NCBI RefSeq assembly: GCF_900116425.1
Contig: NZ_FPAS01000003.1
Location: forward strand, 343,985-407,984
Length of the DNA stretch: 64,000 bases
Source: Lishizhenia tianjinensis
Lineage (GTDB): Bacteria; Bacteroidota; Bacteroidia; Flavobacteriales_D; Crocinitomicaceae
Reading direction: 5' to 3'
Shown here: positions 9,633-18,220 of the stretch, one piece after another
Numbering within the stretch: the first letter of the stretch is position 1
How the letters are laid out: the number at the start of each line of letters is the position of its first letter
Program-made: the position numbers and the translations under genes
Notes under the pieces: generated by a model
Seen by the model: the letters and a program-made list of their open reading frames with translations, nothing else
Databases searched by the model: none
What the model was told of the DNA's origin: nothing

Positions 9633-11018
9633 TTAATCTTTTATTGCTTTATCCTCCTTGGAAAAGAACGATAAATAGTATACAAAGATCACCCCCAACA
9701 TCAAAGCAGAGCAGGTCATGTTCATAAATTTAGATGGCAGGTTACCCGCAATTACAAATAGTAAAAAAGCTGTAATTAAGGTTATTCTGTTCAACCAGCT
9801 TCCTTTTTTAAATATCCAAAGAAAACCAAGTACAAGACTCAGAATAAAAATGATTCCTATGAGTCCGTATTCTGAAAGTATATCTATCAAATAGTGATGA
9901 GAAGCCCATACTTCGGCCACAAAATACCTCCCTTGATCTTGTTGGGTCTTATACTGATATTGCCCAGGGCCAATTCCTTTTATTGGTTCTTGAACAAAAT
10001 AATCTAATCCATTTCGAATTAAATTATACCTAACTATATCACTTCCCAATTTTAATTCATCCTTTAATTCTTTCAATTTCTCCGTATCGGATATATCAAC
10101 ATATTGCACACTTAAATCCTGCTCTACGGTCATTTCTTTTACTTTACTAGTATTGACCATTTTTGCATCAATACTGAACTTATTGTTTTGAATAAATTCT
10201 ACTGTCGAAAAAGTAAAAATTCCCACACCTAACGTAACTCCAATCCATTTAATAAAAGATTGACGTTCTTGGCGAATATTAATTAAATTCGAAAGCAATA
10301 AAAAAGCACCAAATATCATGCTTGCTAATAGTCCATATCGAGCTTGAGCTACGTTTGAATACACAAACAACACTAAGAAGATGAGTAACTGTAATAACAG
10401 TTTTTTCGAAAGGAATTTATCAAACAAGATAAGACCCGAAACCAAAACTAAAAGGTATGCTATATAATTGTTTGGATTATGCCAAATGAAGATCGGTATA
10501 TCACGAAACTTTGGAAAAAATTCTGTAATGACAAATACATTATTTTCCAACACAAAATGAAATCCCCACAATTTTTCAACAGCTCCAATGCCTAATACAA
10601 TAACCAAGGTACCCCATAATAAATATTTCAAAATAGCTGTAAATTTTTCTCTACCAAGGCTCTGAAAACTATACAAGAATAAATTAACAAAGAAGAATGA
10701 AACCAGTAATATCCTTAATTCCATATTGGCAAAAACTTTACCTGATTCAGGTATGGAACCATACATTACCCCTCCCCAAATTAATAGTAAAAGTATGGGT
10801 AAACTAAAGTAAAAGACCTTTAATCTATTCGTGCTTCTTACGAAGTAAAATACTGTACTTAGGGGGATTATTAACAAATCAAGTGTAACGATTCTTCCGC
10901 TTAATTTTAATTGAAACAGTAGGGGTGAAAAAACAAGTATTAAAAATGAAAGTATCAGAGGAAAACTCTCTAATTTGAGTAATATACTCTTATTCCACAA
11001 GCTGTTTTTACGCTCCAT
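9633..11018 (-). CDS. O-antigen ligase/polymerase-like membrane protein (second of two)
   Basis: At 461 residues, it is hydrophobic throughout with about 11 helices. The large loop at about residues 265-370 contains IRNGLDYFVQEPIKGIGPGQ and, after it, WASHHYLIDILSEYGLIGI, the PxxGxGxG plus H-containing pattern of Wzy_C/O-antigen ligase proteins. The start codon overlaps the end of the upstream glycosyltransferase by 11 bases, indicating translational coupling. With the flippase at 13009-14295 this fits a Wzx/Wzy-dependent pathway. Sequence divergence from the neighbouring paralogue is large, so this is not a recent tandem duplication. Confidence 0.8.
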   Translation of the reverse strand: MERKNSLWNKSILLKLESFPLILSFLILVFSPLLFQLKLSGRIVTLDLLIIPLSTVFYFVRSTNRLKVFYFSLPILLLLIWGGVMYGSIPESGKVFANMELRILLVSFFFVNLFLYSFQSLGREKFTAILKYLLWGTLVIVLGIGAVEKLWGFHFVLENNVFVITEFFPKFRDIPIFIWHNPNNYIAYLLVLVSGLILFDKFLSKKLLLQLLIFLVLFVYSNVAQARYGLLASMIFGAFLLLSNLINIRQERQSFIKWIGVTLGVGIFTFSTVEFIQNNKFSIDAKMVNTSKVKEMTVEQDLSVQYVDISDTEKLKELKDELKLGSDIVRYNLIRNGLDYFVQEPIKGIGPGQYQYKTQQDQGRYFVAEVWASHHYLIDILSEYGLIGIIFILSLVLGFLWIFKKGSWLNRITLITAFLLFVIAGNLPSKFMNMTCSALMLGVIFVYYLSFFSKEDKAIKD

Positions 11019-12099
11019 ACTCTATCATATTTAATAATTTTAAAAAGGATGCTTTTCTCGAAAAATCCTTGGCCTTTGCACCTAAAAAATTAAGCTCCAA
11101 GTTCTGGAGAAACACCAATCCTTCACTTATTTCCTCTTCATTTTCATTGGCCCAAAACACATTTTCGTATCCTGCTAAAAGTTCTTGCATAACACCGATT
11201 TTTTTTGGTCCTTTTGTTATGATCAAGATAGCCATATTCATAGCCAAATAATCGAATACTTTAGTTGTGGATTCGAAGGGTGTGTCAGACAAAAAGATAA
11301 CACCAATTTTACCTTGCAATAAGAAATCTGCCATTTCTTGCTGCGCTATAAACCCTTGGTATTTATAATTTGAAATAAGATCTGAATTGTCTAGGTTATC
11401 CTGACTCCCAACGTGTAAAAGCCGCATATCCAAACGTGACACTACATTAAAAAAAGCATGAGAATGCCAATAGAACTTGCCTGGATAGACGATGGTCTTG
11501 TTTGAATCAAATTCAGGGAGACTAGTTAGATCCGGAAAAAACCGTTCATCATATCCATTCGGAAGAACAATCTTTTCTGAGCCAGACCAATTACTGATGT
11601 AATCTAAACACATATCATTTACACTAGTTATGATATCAGCCCCAAAATTCATGCGTACTTCAAACAATTTTTTGATTGCAATCTTCAATTTACCGTCCTT
11701 AAATCTCGGATTATAGCTAAATGGATCTCTATAGTCCAAAATCACCTTTTTAGCCCAGCCTTTAGTTTTAAATTTTCTCCCTAAACCAAAATGTAAAAAA
11801 GGCCCACCTGATATAATTAAAACATCGTAAATAGGTTTTGGTGTAATAGCATTAAAATGAGCTAAAATGTCCTTTTTCCACCCCAAACCTTCATCTTGAA
11901 TAAGTGTTTGAAAAATACTCGATCGCTGAGGTTTTACAGTAGTATACTTGTAAGATAGACTTTCGGAACTCTGACATTTAGTAATCACCTCCACCTCCAC
12001 ATCTGGAAGCTTTGATAACTCTTGTGCCCAATAACTTGTTCGAATCGCTCCAACATTTTTTTCAGGATAAAAGGAATATGCAATAATCAATACTTTCAT
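11008..12099 (-). CDS. Glycosyltransferase, GT-B/GT4-like
   Basis: The 363-residue protein begins MKVLIIAYSFYPEKNVGAIR, the glycine-poor first Rossmann strand used by many Bacteroidetes GT4 enzymes. It has VILDYRDPFSYNPRF in the N-terminal domain and VLPNGYDERFFPDL, TIVYPGKFYWHSHAFFNVV and FESTTKVFDYLAMNMAIL in the C-terminal half, matching the donor-binding lobe (the E/F-x-S-K-x-F-x-Y-L motif). It overlaps the following gene by 11 bases and directly abuts the preceding one (12100). Substrates are unknown; the cluster implies surface polysaccharide assembly. Confidence 0.82.
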   Translation of the reverse strand: MKVLIIAYSFYPEKNVGAIRTSYWAQELSKLPDVEVEVITKCQSSESLSYKYTTVKPQRSSIFQTLIQDEGLGWKKDILAHFNAITPKPIYDVLIISGGPFLHFGLGRKFKTKGWAKKVILDYRDPFSYNPRFKDGKLKIAIKKLFEVRMNFGADIITSVNDMCLDYISNWSGSEKIVLPNGYDERFFPDLTSLPEFDSNKTIVYPGKFYWHSHAFFNVVSRLDMRLLHVGSQDNLDNSDLISNYKYQGFIAQQEMADFLLQGKIGVIFLSDTPFESTTKVFDYLAMNMAILIITKGPKKIGVMQELLAGYENVFWANENEEEISEGLVFLQNLELNFLGAKAKDFSRKASFLKLLNMIEYGA

Positions 12100-13005
12100 C
12101 TATTCGGCGAATTTACTAATCAATTTACCAAGAACATCTTCTGTATTCAATTCCTTTTTAACGAATTCTCGTCCATCCTCATTAGGAGATAGTTCATTTT
12201 TACCCGCTAAATCAACTAACCTTTCGAGATGCCTAATCCCCTCTTCAGTTGTAGATGCATGTAAGCAATGATTCAATTTATTAGAGTACAACACATGTTT
12301 ACGGTGAAACAAGGATTCCAATACAAAATTTGAAAAGCCATCGTGCTCAATAATACGTGTGGTAACATGACATTTTTCATACTCCTTTAACATATCATCA
12401 CACCAACCGAGGCATTTTACATTGGTAGGGATATCAAAGCCCTCACCATTAGTACCAGCAACCCTAAAATCAACTTCAGGAAACCTGGTGGCTAATGCAA
12501 TAATATGATTTAACCCGTAATACACCTCTCTTCCTTTGGCTACATAACTGAATACTTTTAGCCCATTTTCAGTAGAAGGAAAATCTATTTTTTGATTGCC
12601 CTTAAAATTGGTAAATCTTAATAATTCTGCATGAACACCGATTTCTTTTAATTCTTCTTGTATCCAAGGAGCCTCGCAAAAATGCTCTGCGTTCTGCAAA
12701 TATTTTTGATTTCGATTTGGGTTATTTTTGGCACGTAAAACATCTGACCCAGCCCAAAATAACATGACTCTTTTTTTCCAGAAAAATGCCCAATCAAAAG
12801 TTCTACTTTTTGTGGTTGTTACATTAATAGAATAAACCACGTCACAAAAAGGAATTAGCAAAAAGGCTAGCAATCTATCCTTGTTCGTATAGTAGGTATC
12901 TAATGCTTTAACAGACACTCTCTTATCTCCAAAGGCTTTTATTTGCTTTTCTAAACGCTTTGTAAATAGGCATAACCCCACCAATATCACTCTCTTTCTC
13001 GCCAT
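12100..13005 (-). CDS. Putative glycosyltransferase (divergent GT-B)
   Basis: The 301-residue soluble protein has no strong family motif that I recognise. RVILVGLCLFTKRLEKQIKA looks like a first Rossmann strand, MLFWAGSDVLRAKNNPN resembles acceptor-side loops of capsular glycosyltransferases, and VKCLGWCDDMLKEYEKCHV followed by GFSNFVLESLFHRKHVLYSN resembles the donor-binding C-terminal lobe of GT4 enzymes (E-x7-position occupied by ESLFHRKH). It lies between the flippase (3 bases) and another glycosyltransferase (no gap), so a sugar-transfer role is the simplest reading, made mainly from context and fold-like pattern. Confidence 0.6.
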   Translation of the reverse strand: MARKRVILVGLCLFTKRLEKQIKAFGDKRVSVKALDTYYTNKDRLLAFLLIPFCDVVYSINVTTTKSRTFDWAFFWKKRVMLFWAGSDVLRAKNNPNRNQKYLQNAEHFCEAPWIQEELKEIGVHAELLRFTNFKGNQKIDFPSTENGLKVFSYVAKGREVYYGLNHIIALATRFPEVDFRVAGTNGEGFDIPTNVKCLGWCDDMLKEYEKCHVTTRIIEHDGFSNFVLESLFHRKHVLYSNKLNHCLHASTTEEGIRHLERLVDLAGKNELSPNEDGREFVKKELNTEDVLGKLISKFAE

Positions 13006-13008
13006 AAT

Positions 13009-14295
13009 CTAATGCTTCAAATTTATTACATCGGCCTTCTTAACCAAAACAAGTTTAACATATAAACTAAACAATAGAAACAAGGCCAATCCCCAACCGG
13101 CTACTTTGAAGTAATTCAATTTATTATCATCAAAGATTTCCAAGTAAGGTAATAAGCCAAAAACTAAAAGTTGCAGAATAGTACCCAACAAACCAAGCCA
13201 AAAAAAGATTTTCTGTTTTTTAATAACCAAAGGTATAGTGGAAACTGGAGAAATAATAAAATTAACCATTAGCCAAGGTGCTAAGACTTCCGATATTTCA
13301 CCACTAAAGCTCCATCTCTCACTCAATACAAATGAAAATATTTCTTCTCCAAAGAAGAATACAGTTGCAAACGGAAGGATAGAAAGCCCCGTAAGAACCA
13401 AGGTTGTTTTTTTCAATAAAGGGTATATGGCTTGCTTATTAGCAAAACTTTCAGAACATCTTTGAAAAAATACTTGACCAATAGAACCTCCTACAAGTGC
13501 TAAAGGAATTTTCAACATTCTAAAAGACATATCGTAGTTACCATAAGTAAATATATCAAAGTACTCCTTCATTAAAATTGCCAGAAGTAAATCTCTTCCT
13601 GTATCTAAGATAACATGTGGCAGGTTGACTTTTGGATAATCTTTATATTCTTTTAATAATACAAACTGTTTCTTTTTACTGTTTTGAAACTCATCCCTTC
13701 CTTTGATTTTAAAGAAATCCAAAATAAAGACGATAGCCGAGGAAAAGATACCTAAAATAGTAGCTATAATTAATCCTGGAACTCCGAATCCGAGTAGTCC
13801 TGCGAAAATTCGAAAACCATTCATACCTAGGCTTTCCGTAATTTTCGATGCCGTAATTCTTTTAAAGGCCTTATTTGTTAATGCCCAATTGGTCCCTAAG
13901 GTTCTAAAAATGATTCCAAAACTAGCTGCGGCAAGAGCAATAATAAAAAATTGAAATTCTAAATCTCTTTCTCCCAACAAACTGTAGAGTAAACCACATG
14001 TTAATACCGCCAACATAGAATACAAACTGATTCTTAATGCTGCTCGGAAGAGTTGAAAACCATGTGATTTATTTTTAGGCAATGGAATGGCCATTTCATA
14101 CCTCGCAGTTGCTATAGAGGAGATAAAGGTAGCCCACCTTAAAAAATAACCCAACTCCCCCATTTCATCTGGAGTAAACAAACGCGCTATCACTGGCTGT
14201 AAGCCTAGACTTATGACCTGAGCTAACACCGTCCCTGATGTGAGTAGTACAACTGATTTAACCAGTTCTGATTTTAAATTGATACGCTTTAGCAT
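13009..14295 (-). CDS. Wzx-type polysaccharide flippase (MATE/PST superfamily)
   Basis: About 428 residues from the ATG at 14293-14295; a TTG 21 bases further upstream is also open. The start LVKSVVLLTSGTVLAQVISL followed by PVIARLFTPDEMGELGYFLR is the signature of lipid-linked oligosaccharide flippases (PF01943/PF13440), and the rest forms about 12-14 hydrophobic helices ending in a basic tail. It would flip undecaprenyl-diphosphate-linked repeat units to the periplasm for the Wzy-like proteins encoded downstream. It is the first gene of the minus-strand polysaccharide cluster, with rny and its terminator immediately upstream. Confidence 0.85.
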   Translation of the reverse strand: MLKRINLKSELVKSVVLLTSGTVLAQVISLGLQPVIARLFTPDEMGELGYFLRWATFISSIATARYEMAIPLPKNKSHGFQLFRAALRISLYSMLAVLTCGLLYSLLGERDLEFQFFIIALAAASFGIIFRTLGTNWALTNKAFKRITASKITESLGMNGFRIFAGLLGFGVPGLIIATILGIFSSAIVFILDFFKIKGRDEFQNSKKKQFVLLKEYKDYPKVNLPHVILDTGRDLLLAILMKEYFDIFTYGNYDMSFRMLKIPLALVGGSIGQVFFQRCSESFANKQAIYPLLKKTTLVLTGLSILPFATVFFFGEEIFSFVLSERWSFSGEISEVLAPWLMVNFIISPVSTIPLVIKKQKIFFWLGLLGTILQLLVFGLLPYLEIFDDNKLNYFKVAGWGLALFLLFSLYVKLVLVKKADVINLKH

Positions 14296-14380
14296 GCTTG
14301 TTCTTAACGGCTGCAAAGATAGGTTTATTATAGAAAATGAACCTACTCTGCTCTTCCTTTTCAGTATACGAAAGTAAGTA

Positions 14381-14418
14381 AAAGAAAAAAGCCCTCTTAC
14401 ACGGGGTAAAAGGGCTTT
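14381..14418 (-). terminator. Rho-independent terminator after rny
   Basis: The arms AAAGCCCT (14388-14395) and AGGGCTTT (14411-14418) pair perfectly. Read on the minus strand the hairpin is followed by a run of T (TTTTTTCTTTT). It starts 20 bases after the rny stop codon and separates rny from the polysaccharide cluster. Confidence 0.85.
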
Positions 14419-14437
14419 ATTTATAGTTTATCTTCTT

Positions 14438-15970
14438 CTATTTTGCGTAGTTCACAGATCTTTTCTCTCTGATCACCGTCACTTTAACCTGACCAGGGTA
14501 GGTCATTTCTGTTTGAATTTTTTGAGAAATAGTAAATGATAATTCATCAGCTTTTAAATCTGATACTTTTTCACTTTCTACCATTACTCTCAATTCTCTA
14601 CCGGCCTGGATGGCGTATGCATTGGTTACACCGTCGTAAGATAAAGCCAAGCTTTCAAGGTCCTTAATACGTTTGATGTAACTTTCAACGATTTCACGAC
14701 GTGCACCTGGTCTTGCACCAGAAACGGCATCACACACCTGAACGATAGGAGCGATTAATGATTTCATCTCCACTTCGTCGTGGTGGGCACCGATGGCATT
14801 ACACACATCTGGCTTTTCTCCATACTTCTCTGCCCACTTCATACCTAACACCGCGTGTGGTAATTCTGGCTCCTCGTCTGGAACTTTTCCTATATCGTGT
14901 AACAATCCTGCTCTCTTGGCTAACTTCACATTTAAACCTAACTCTGCAGCCATAACCGCACAAAGGTTTGCTACCTCTCTAGAGTGTTGCAACAAGTTTT
15001 GTCCGTAAGACGAACGATACTTCATTCTACCTACTGCTCTTGTTAATTCTGGGTGTAAACCGTGAATTCCTAAATCAATACACGTTCTTCTTCCAGTTTC
15101 AGCAATTTCTTCTTCTAAAGATTTCTTGGTTTTCGCAACTACCTCTTCAATTCTTGCAGGGTGAATACGTCCATCAGAAACCAATTGGTGTAAAGATAAA
15201 CGAGCGATCTCTCTTCTTACAGGATCGAAACAAGAAAGGATAATTGCCTCTGGTGTATCATCAACAATGATCTCAACTCCAGTAGCTGCTTCTAAAGCTC
15301 TAATGTTACGTCCTTCTCTACCAATGATACGTCCTTTTACTTCGTCAGAATCAATATTAAATACAGAAACAGAATTCTCAATTGCCTGTTCAGTAGCTAC
15401 ACGTTGGATTGATTGAATAACGATTTTTTTCGCTTCGCGATTCGCATTCAACTTTGCCTCATCGGTAATGTCTTTGATGTAAGCCATCGCATCCGTACGC
15501 GCTTCATCTTTGATTGCCTCCATCATTTGCTTCTTCGCTTCTTCTGGCTGCATCCCTGAGATACGAGACAATTCCAACACTCTTTTTTGTTGTAACTTCT
15601 CTAACTCTTCGTTCTTTAATTCAACTGTGTTGATTTTATCATCCAAGGATTTTTGCTGTACAGCTAGAGCCTTTTCTTTACGGTTTACTTCCTCCGTTTT
15701 CTTCGATAAATTTTTCTCCTTGTTCTTGGTTCTATCTTCGGCAGATTGCAATTTGCGCTCTCTGTCTTTGATCATTTTTTCGTGATTCTCTTTCAAGTTC
15801 AAGAACTTCTCCTTGGCTTGTAAAATCTTATCCTTCTTAAGGGCTTCACCTTCTGTCTCAGCCTCCTTGAGGATCTGTTCCTTCCTCTTTTTAAGGAGTA
15901 CATTTTGTACCACAAAAGCAACTACTGCTCCGGCTACAACTCCTATTACTATTCCTATTATTATGTCCAT
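14438..15970 (-). CDS. rny: Ribonuclease Y
   Basis: At 510 residues this is the normal RNase Y length. An N-terminal membrane helix (about residues 2-25) anchors the enzyme, followed by a long charged coiled coil (about 26-190), a KH RNA-binding domain with [11 protein letters not shown] from about residue 213, and an HD metal-dependent phosphohydrolase domain with HDIGK at His358-Asp359. RNase Y begins mRNA decay by endonucleolytic cleavage at the inner membrane. It is cotranscribed with, or attenuated from, the upstream zapA gene; a strong hairpin sits in the 81-base gap. All expected catalytic residues are visible. Confidence 0.96.
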   Translation of the reverse strand: MDIIIGIVIGVVAGAVVAFVVQNVLLKKRKEQILKEAETEGEALKKDKILQAKEKFLNLKENHEKMIKDRERKLQSAEDRTKNKEKNLSKKTEEVNRKEKALAVQQKSLDDKINTVELKNEELEKLQQKRVLELSRISGMQPEEAKKQMMEAIKDEARTDAMAYIKDITDEAKLNANREAKKIVIQSIQRVATEQAIENSVSVFNIDSDEVKGRIIGREGRNIRALEAATGVEIIVDDTPEAIILSCFDPVRREIARLSLHQLVSDGRIHPARIEEVVAKTKKSLEEEIAETGRRTCIDLGIHGLHPELTRAVGRMKYRSSYGQNLLQHSREVANLCAVMAAELGLNVKLAKRAGLLHDIGKVPDEEPELPHAVLGMKWAEKYGEKPDVCNAIGAHHDEVEMKSLIAPIVQVCDAVSGARPGARREIVESYIKRIKDLESLALSYDGVTNAYAIQAGRELRVMVESEKVSDLKADELSFTISQKIQTEMTYPGQVKVTVIREKRSVNYAK

Positions 15971-15980
15971 AATTTATATT

Positions 15981-16026
15981 AAAAAAAAATCCCACCGCGT
16001 ACAGCCATGTGCTGACACTTGTGGGA
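15981..16026 (-). terminator. Extended hairpin with T-run between zapA and rny
   Basis: On the minus strand the outer arms TCCCAC/GTGGGA (16021-16026 and 15990-15995) enclose GTGT/ACGC (with a wobble) and an inner CAGC-ACATG-GCTG hairpin. A run of nine T on that strand follows (15981-15989). It ends 11 bases before the rny start, so it would terminate or attenuate zapA transcription ahead of rny. It could also be the 3' end of a small RNA; 6S RNA is often found beside zapA in other bacteria, but the visible structure is too short to call one. Confidence 0.7.
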
Positions 16027-16051
16027 AACTATTATATATGAATACTGCAAT

Positions 16052-16330
16052 TTACGCTAGTACATCGGCCAAATTGTTCAACAGGGTCATCAGCTCCTTC
16101 TTATCTATATCAGATGCTGGTTTTGCCCCATTTTCTACTTTGGTCGCTAACTGTAGAGCGGTCATTGCAAGTAAATCTTGCATATCTTTTACGGCATAGT
16201 TGTCTTGTAACATCTTGATGCTACTGTTTATTTTCTCTGCTGCGGCTTTGATCTTTTCCTCTTCACCTTCATTAATGGTGAGCGGATAATTTCTTCCAGC
16301 TACAACAACTTTTATAGACAACTTGCTCAT
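16052..16330 (-). CDS. zapA: Cell division protein ZapA
   Basis: From the ATG at 16328-16330 the product is 92 residues (MSKLSIKVVVAGRNYPLTIN), the ZapA length; the frame is open 30 bases further but that would overlap the upstream gene. The N-terminal beta-rich domain precedes a C-terminal helix rich in E/K/L (EKINSSIKMLQDNYAVKDMQ, then LLAMTALQLATKVE) that forms the ZapA coiled-coil tetramer. ZapA bundles FtsZ filaments at the division site. It follows a coiled-coil gene by 5 bases and precedes rny, a gene order common in Bacteroidetes. Confidence 0.9.
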   Translation of the reverse strand: MSKLSIKVVVAGRNYPLTINEGEEEKIKAAAEKINSSIKMLQDNYAVKDMQDLLAMTALQLATKVENGAKPASDIDKKELMTLLNNLADVLA

Positions 16331-16335
16331 TCTAT

Positions 16336-16629
16336 CTATTGCTTCAAACGATTTATACAATCGTCAATTTCCCTTACTAAAAAGTCTATTTCTTCATCAT
16401 TTACCTGCGCGGAGTTGGCTTTCGCTTCACTCTCTTTTAAAGCTGCGTTTAAATGATCTACTTGAGATGTTAGGTCTAATACTTCCGCTTGCTTATTTTC
16501 TAAGTTACGTGTAAGCATTGCTACCTTATCTTGCAAAGACGCATTATCATTTCGCATTGTAGCCAATTCTGACTTCAACGCCTCTCCTCTTTTCTGGATT
16601 TCTTGTATGATAAGCTTAATGTCTTGCAT
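16336..16629 (-). CDS. Small coiled-coil protein upstream of zapA
   Basis: The 97-residue product is almost entirely one predicted coiled coil: heptad-like spacing of L/I/V runs from IQEIQKRGEALKSELATMRN to ALKESEAKANSAQ, ending in a short acidic segment DEEIDFLVREIDDCINRL. It resembles ZapB in size and character but I cannot show homology. Its position as the first gene of the zapA-rny operon, 5 bases before zapA, suggests a cell-division partner of ZapA. The promoter at 16646-16675 lies just upstream. Confidence 0.75.
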   Translation of the reverse strand: MQDIKLIIQEIQKRGEALKSELATMRNDNASLQDKVAMLTRNLENKQAEVLDLTSQVDHLNAALKESEAKANSAQVNDEEIDFLVREIDDCINRLKQ

Positions 16630-16645
16630 AAAATATGACTTACTA

Positions 16646-16675
16646 CAAATGTAGCATTCGATTGATTATATTCAA
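16646..16675 (-). promoter_or_regulatory. Bacteroidetes-type promoter for the coiled coil-zapA-rny operon
   Basis: On the minus strand a TTG (-33 element, plus-strand CAA at 16673-16675) is followed after exactly 19 bases by TACATTTG (-7 element TAnnTTTG, plus-strand 16646-16653). This is the consensus known from Flavobacterium and Bacteroides sigma-ABfr promoters. The start codon at 16629 lies about 17 bases further, giving a very short leader. Confidence 0.8.
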
Positions 16676-16861
16676 AGTTTTACTTGTGAATTGTCATTAA
16701 AAAAATTTAGACCTATAAACACCGTCTCAAAAGCCCATAGCTCGCCTTCTTTATCATTTTGATATGACATAAAAACAACACTAGCAGTTAGCACTTCATT
16801 TCTAAGCAATTAATCACAAAACACGCTATAACTTTACGCGTCTACCCTTAAAATTGAAGAC

Positions 16862-16897
16862 AAAAAAAACGCTGCTTACAAAAAGTAAACAGCGTTT
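16862..16897 (-). terminator. Terminator after pdhC
   Basis: The arms AAACGCTG (16867-16874) and CAGCGTTT (16890-16897) are perfect, extended by TTAC/GTAA-like pairs, with a T-run on the minus strand (16862-16869). It lies 27 bases past the pdhC stop. The rest of the gap between pdhC and the zapA promoter (16676-16861) shows no gene. Confidence 0.88.
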
Positions 16898-16923
16898 AAT
16901 ATGTTTTAAATAATGTTTGATAC

Positions 16924-18204
16924 TTACACCAACATCATAACTGGGTTCTCCATGTATTGCTTGAAAGTATTCAAGAACGCCGCTCCTGAAGCTCCATCAA
17001 CCACTCTGTGATCACATGATAAAGTAACCTTCATAACGTTTCCTGGCACTACAGCTCCATTCTTAACAACTGGTACTTGTTTGATACCTCCAACAGCTAA
17101 AATACAGCTATCTGGTGGGTTAACAATAGCTGTAAACTCTTCTACACCAAACATTCCTAAGTTAGAAATTGTAAATGTATTTCCTTCCCAATCTTTAGGT
17201 TGTAATTTTTTATCTTTTGCTGCTTGTGCTAATTGCTTCACTTCCGCACCAATTTCGCTCATTCCTTTAGAATCTGCAAAACGGATAACTGGAACTAACA
17301 ACCCTTCATCAACTGCAACTGCTACACCAATGTGAATGTGCTCATTTCTACGGATGAAATCTCCCATCCAAGCAGAATTGATTGCTGGGTGCTTTCTCAA
17401 TGACATAGAAACCGCTTTGATTACCATATCGTTGAAAGAAACTTTCACACCTTCCTGTGCATTGATCGCTTTACGAGCTGCCATCGCGTTGTCCATATCT
17501 ATATCCATCGTGATGTAGAAATGAGGCGCTGTAAACTTGCTCTCTGCCAATCTTCTTGCAATTGTTTTACGCATTTGAGAAACGTTCTCATCTGTGTAAG
17601 ACTCTTGACCTGCAACTGCAGTTCTCACTGGAGCTGCACTTCCTGCTGCCGGTACGTAAGGTACATAGTGCTCAACATCGCGCTTAACGATTCTACCGTT
17701 CTCACCTGTCCCTTTTACCAAAGCGATATCAATACCTTTATCTTCTGCTAATTTCTTTGCCAATGGAGAAGCAAATATTCTGTCTCCGTTTGGACTTGCA
17801 ACTGGAGCTGCTGCTGGCTGAGGAGCTGGAGTTGCCGCCGGTGCAGGTTTCTCTGCTGCTGGAGCAGGAGCTGCAACTGGAGTCTCTTCTTTCTTCTCTT
17901 CTGTTTCTGGAGCCGCTGCTGGAGCTGCTGCACCTGCATTTGCTAAAATCTCCTCAACATTCTCACCCTTCTCACCTATGATCGCCAAAACGTCATTTAC
18001 AGGTGCTGTAGCTCCTTTTTCCACACCGATGTGTAACAATACACCGTCGTAGAAAGATTCGAATTCCATGGTAGCCTTGTCTGTTTCGATTTCCGCTAAC
18101 AAGTCTCCAGAACTAACTTCTTCTCCTACTTTTATATGCCATTCTGCTACTACACCTTCTGTCATAGTATCAGACAACTTCGGCATTAAAATTACTTCAG
18201 CCAT
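16924..18204 (-). CDS. pdhC: Pyruvate dehydrogenase E2, dihydrolipoamide acetyltransferase
   Basis: The 426-residue protein has one N-terminal lipoyl domain (MPKLSDTMTEG; lipoylated Lys43 in ETDKATME), an Ala/Pro/Glu-rich flexible linker (about 85-135), and a peripheral-subunit binding domain (FASPLAKKLAEDKGIDI). The C-terminal acetyltransferase core has the catalytic DHRVVDG, His399. E2 carries the acetyl group from E1 to CoA in the cytoplasm. It follows pdhA by 16 bases and is closed by a terminator. No E1-beta gene lies in the operon, so that subunit must be elsewhere. The repetitive linker produces a long spurious frame on the other strand. Confidence 0.95.
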   Translation of the reverse strand: MAEVILMPKLSDTMTEGVVAEWHIKVGEEVSSGDLLAEIETDKATMEFESFYDGVLLHIGVEKGATAPVNDVLAIIGEKGENVEEILANAGAAAPAAAPETEEKKEETPVAAPAPAAEKPAPAATPAPQPAAAPVASPNGDRIFASPLAKKLAEDKGIDIALVKGTGENGRIVKRDVEHYVPYVPAAGSAAPVRTAVAGQESYTDENVSQMRKTIARRLAESKFTAPHFYITMDIDMDNAMAARKAINAQEGVKVSFNDMVIKAVSMSLRKHPAINSAWMGDFIRRNEHIHIGVAVAVDEGLLVPVIRFADSKGMSEIGAEVKQLAQAAKDKKLQPKDWEGNTFTISNLGMFGVEEFTAIVNPPDSCILAVGGIKQVPVVKNGAVVPGNVMKVTLSCDHRVVDGASGAAFLNTFKQYMENPVMMLV

Positions 18205-18220
18205 TTTATTCTAATGTTTT

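Noticed and set aside
15971..16051. Possible complete 6S RNA gene between zapA and rny
   Set aside because: The gap is 81 bases and shows one hairpin with T-run; a full 6S RNA with central bubble cannot be drawn inside it, so only a terminator-like hairpin is called.
17748..17981. Frames of glutamine-rich (minus) and leucine-rich (plus) composition within pdhC
   Set aside because: They are other-frame readings of the Ala/Pro/Glu linker of the E2 protein.
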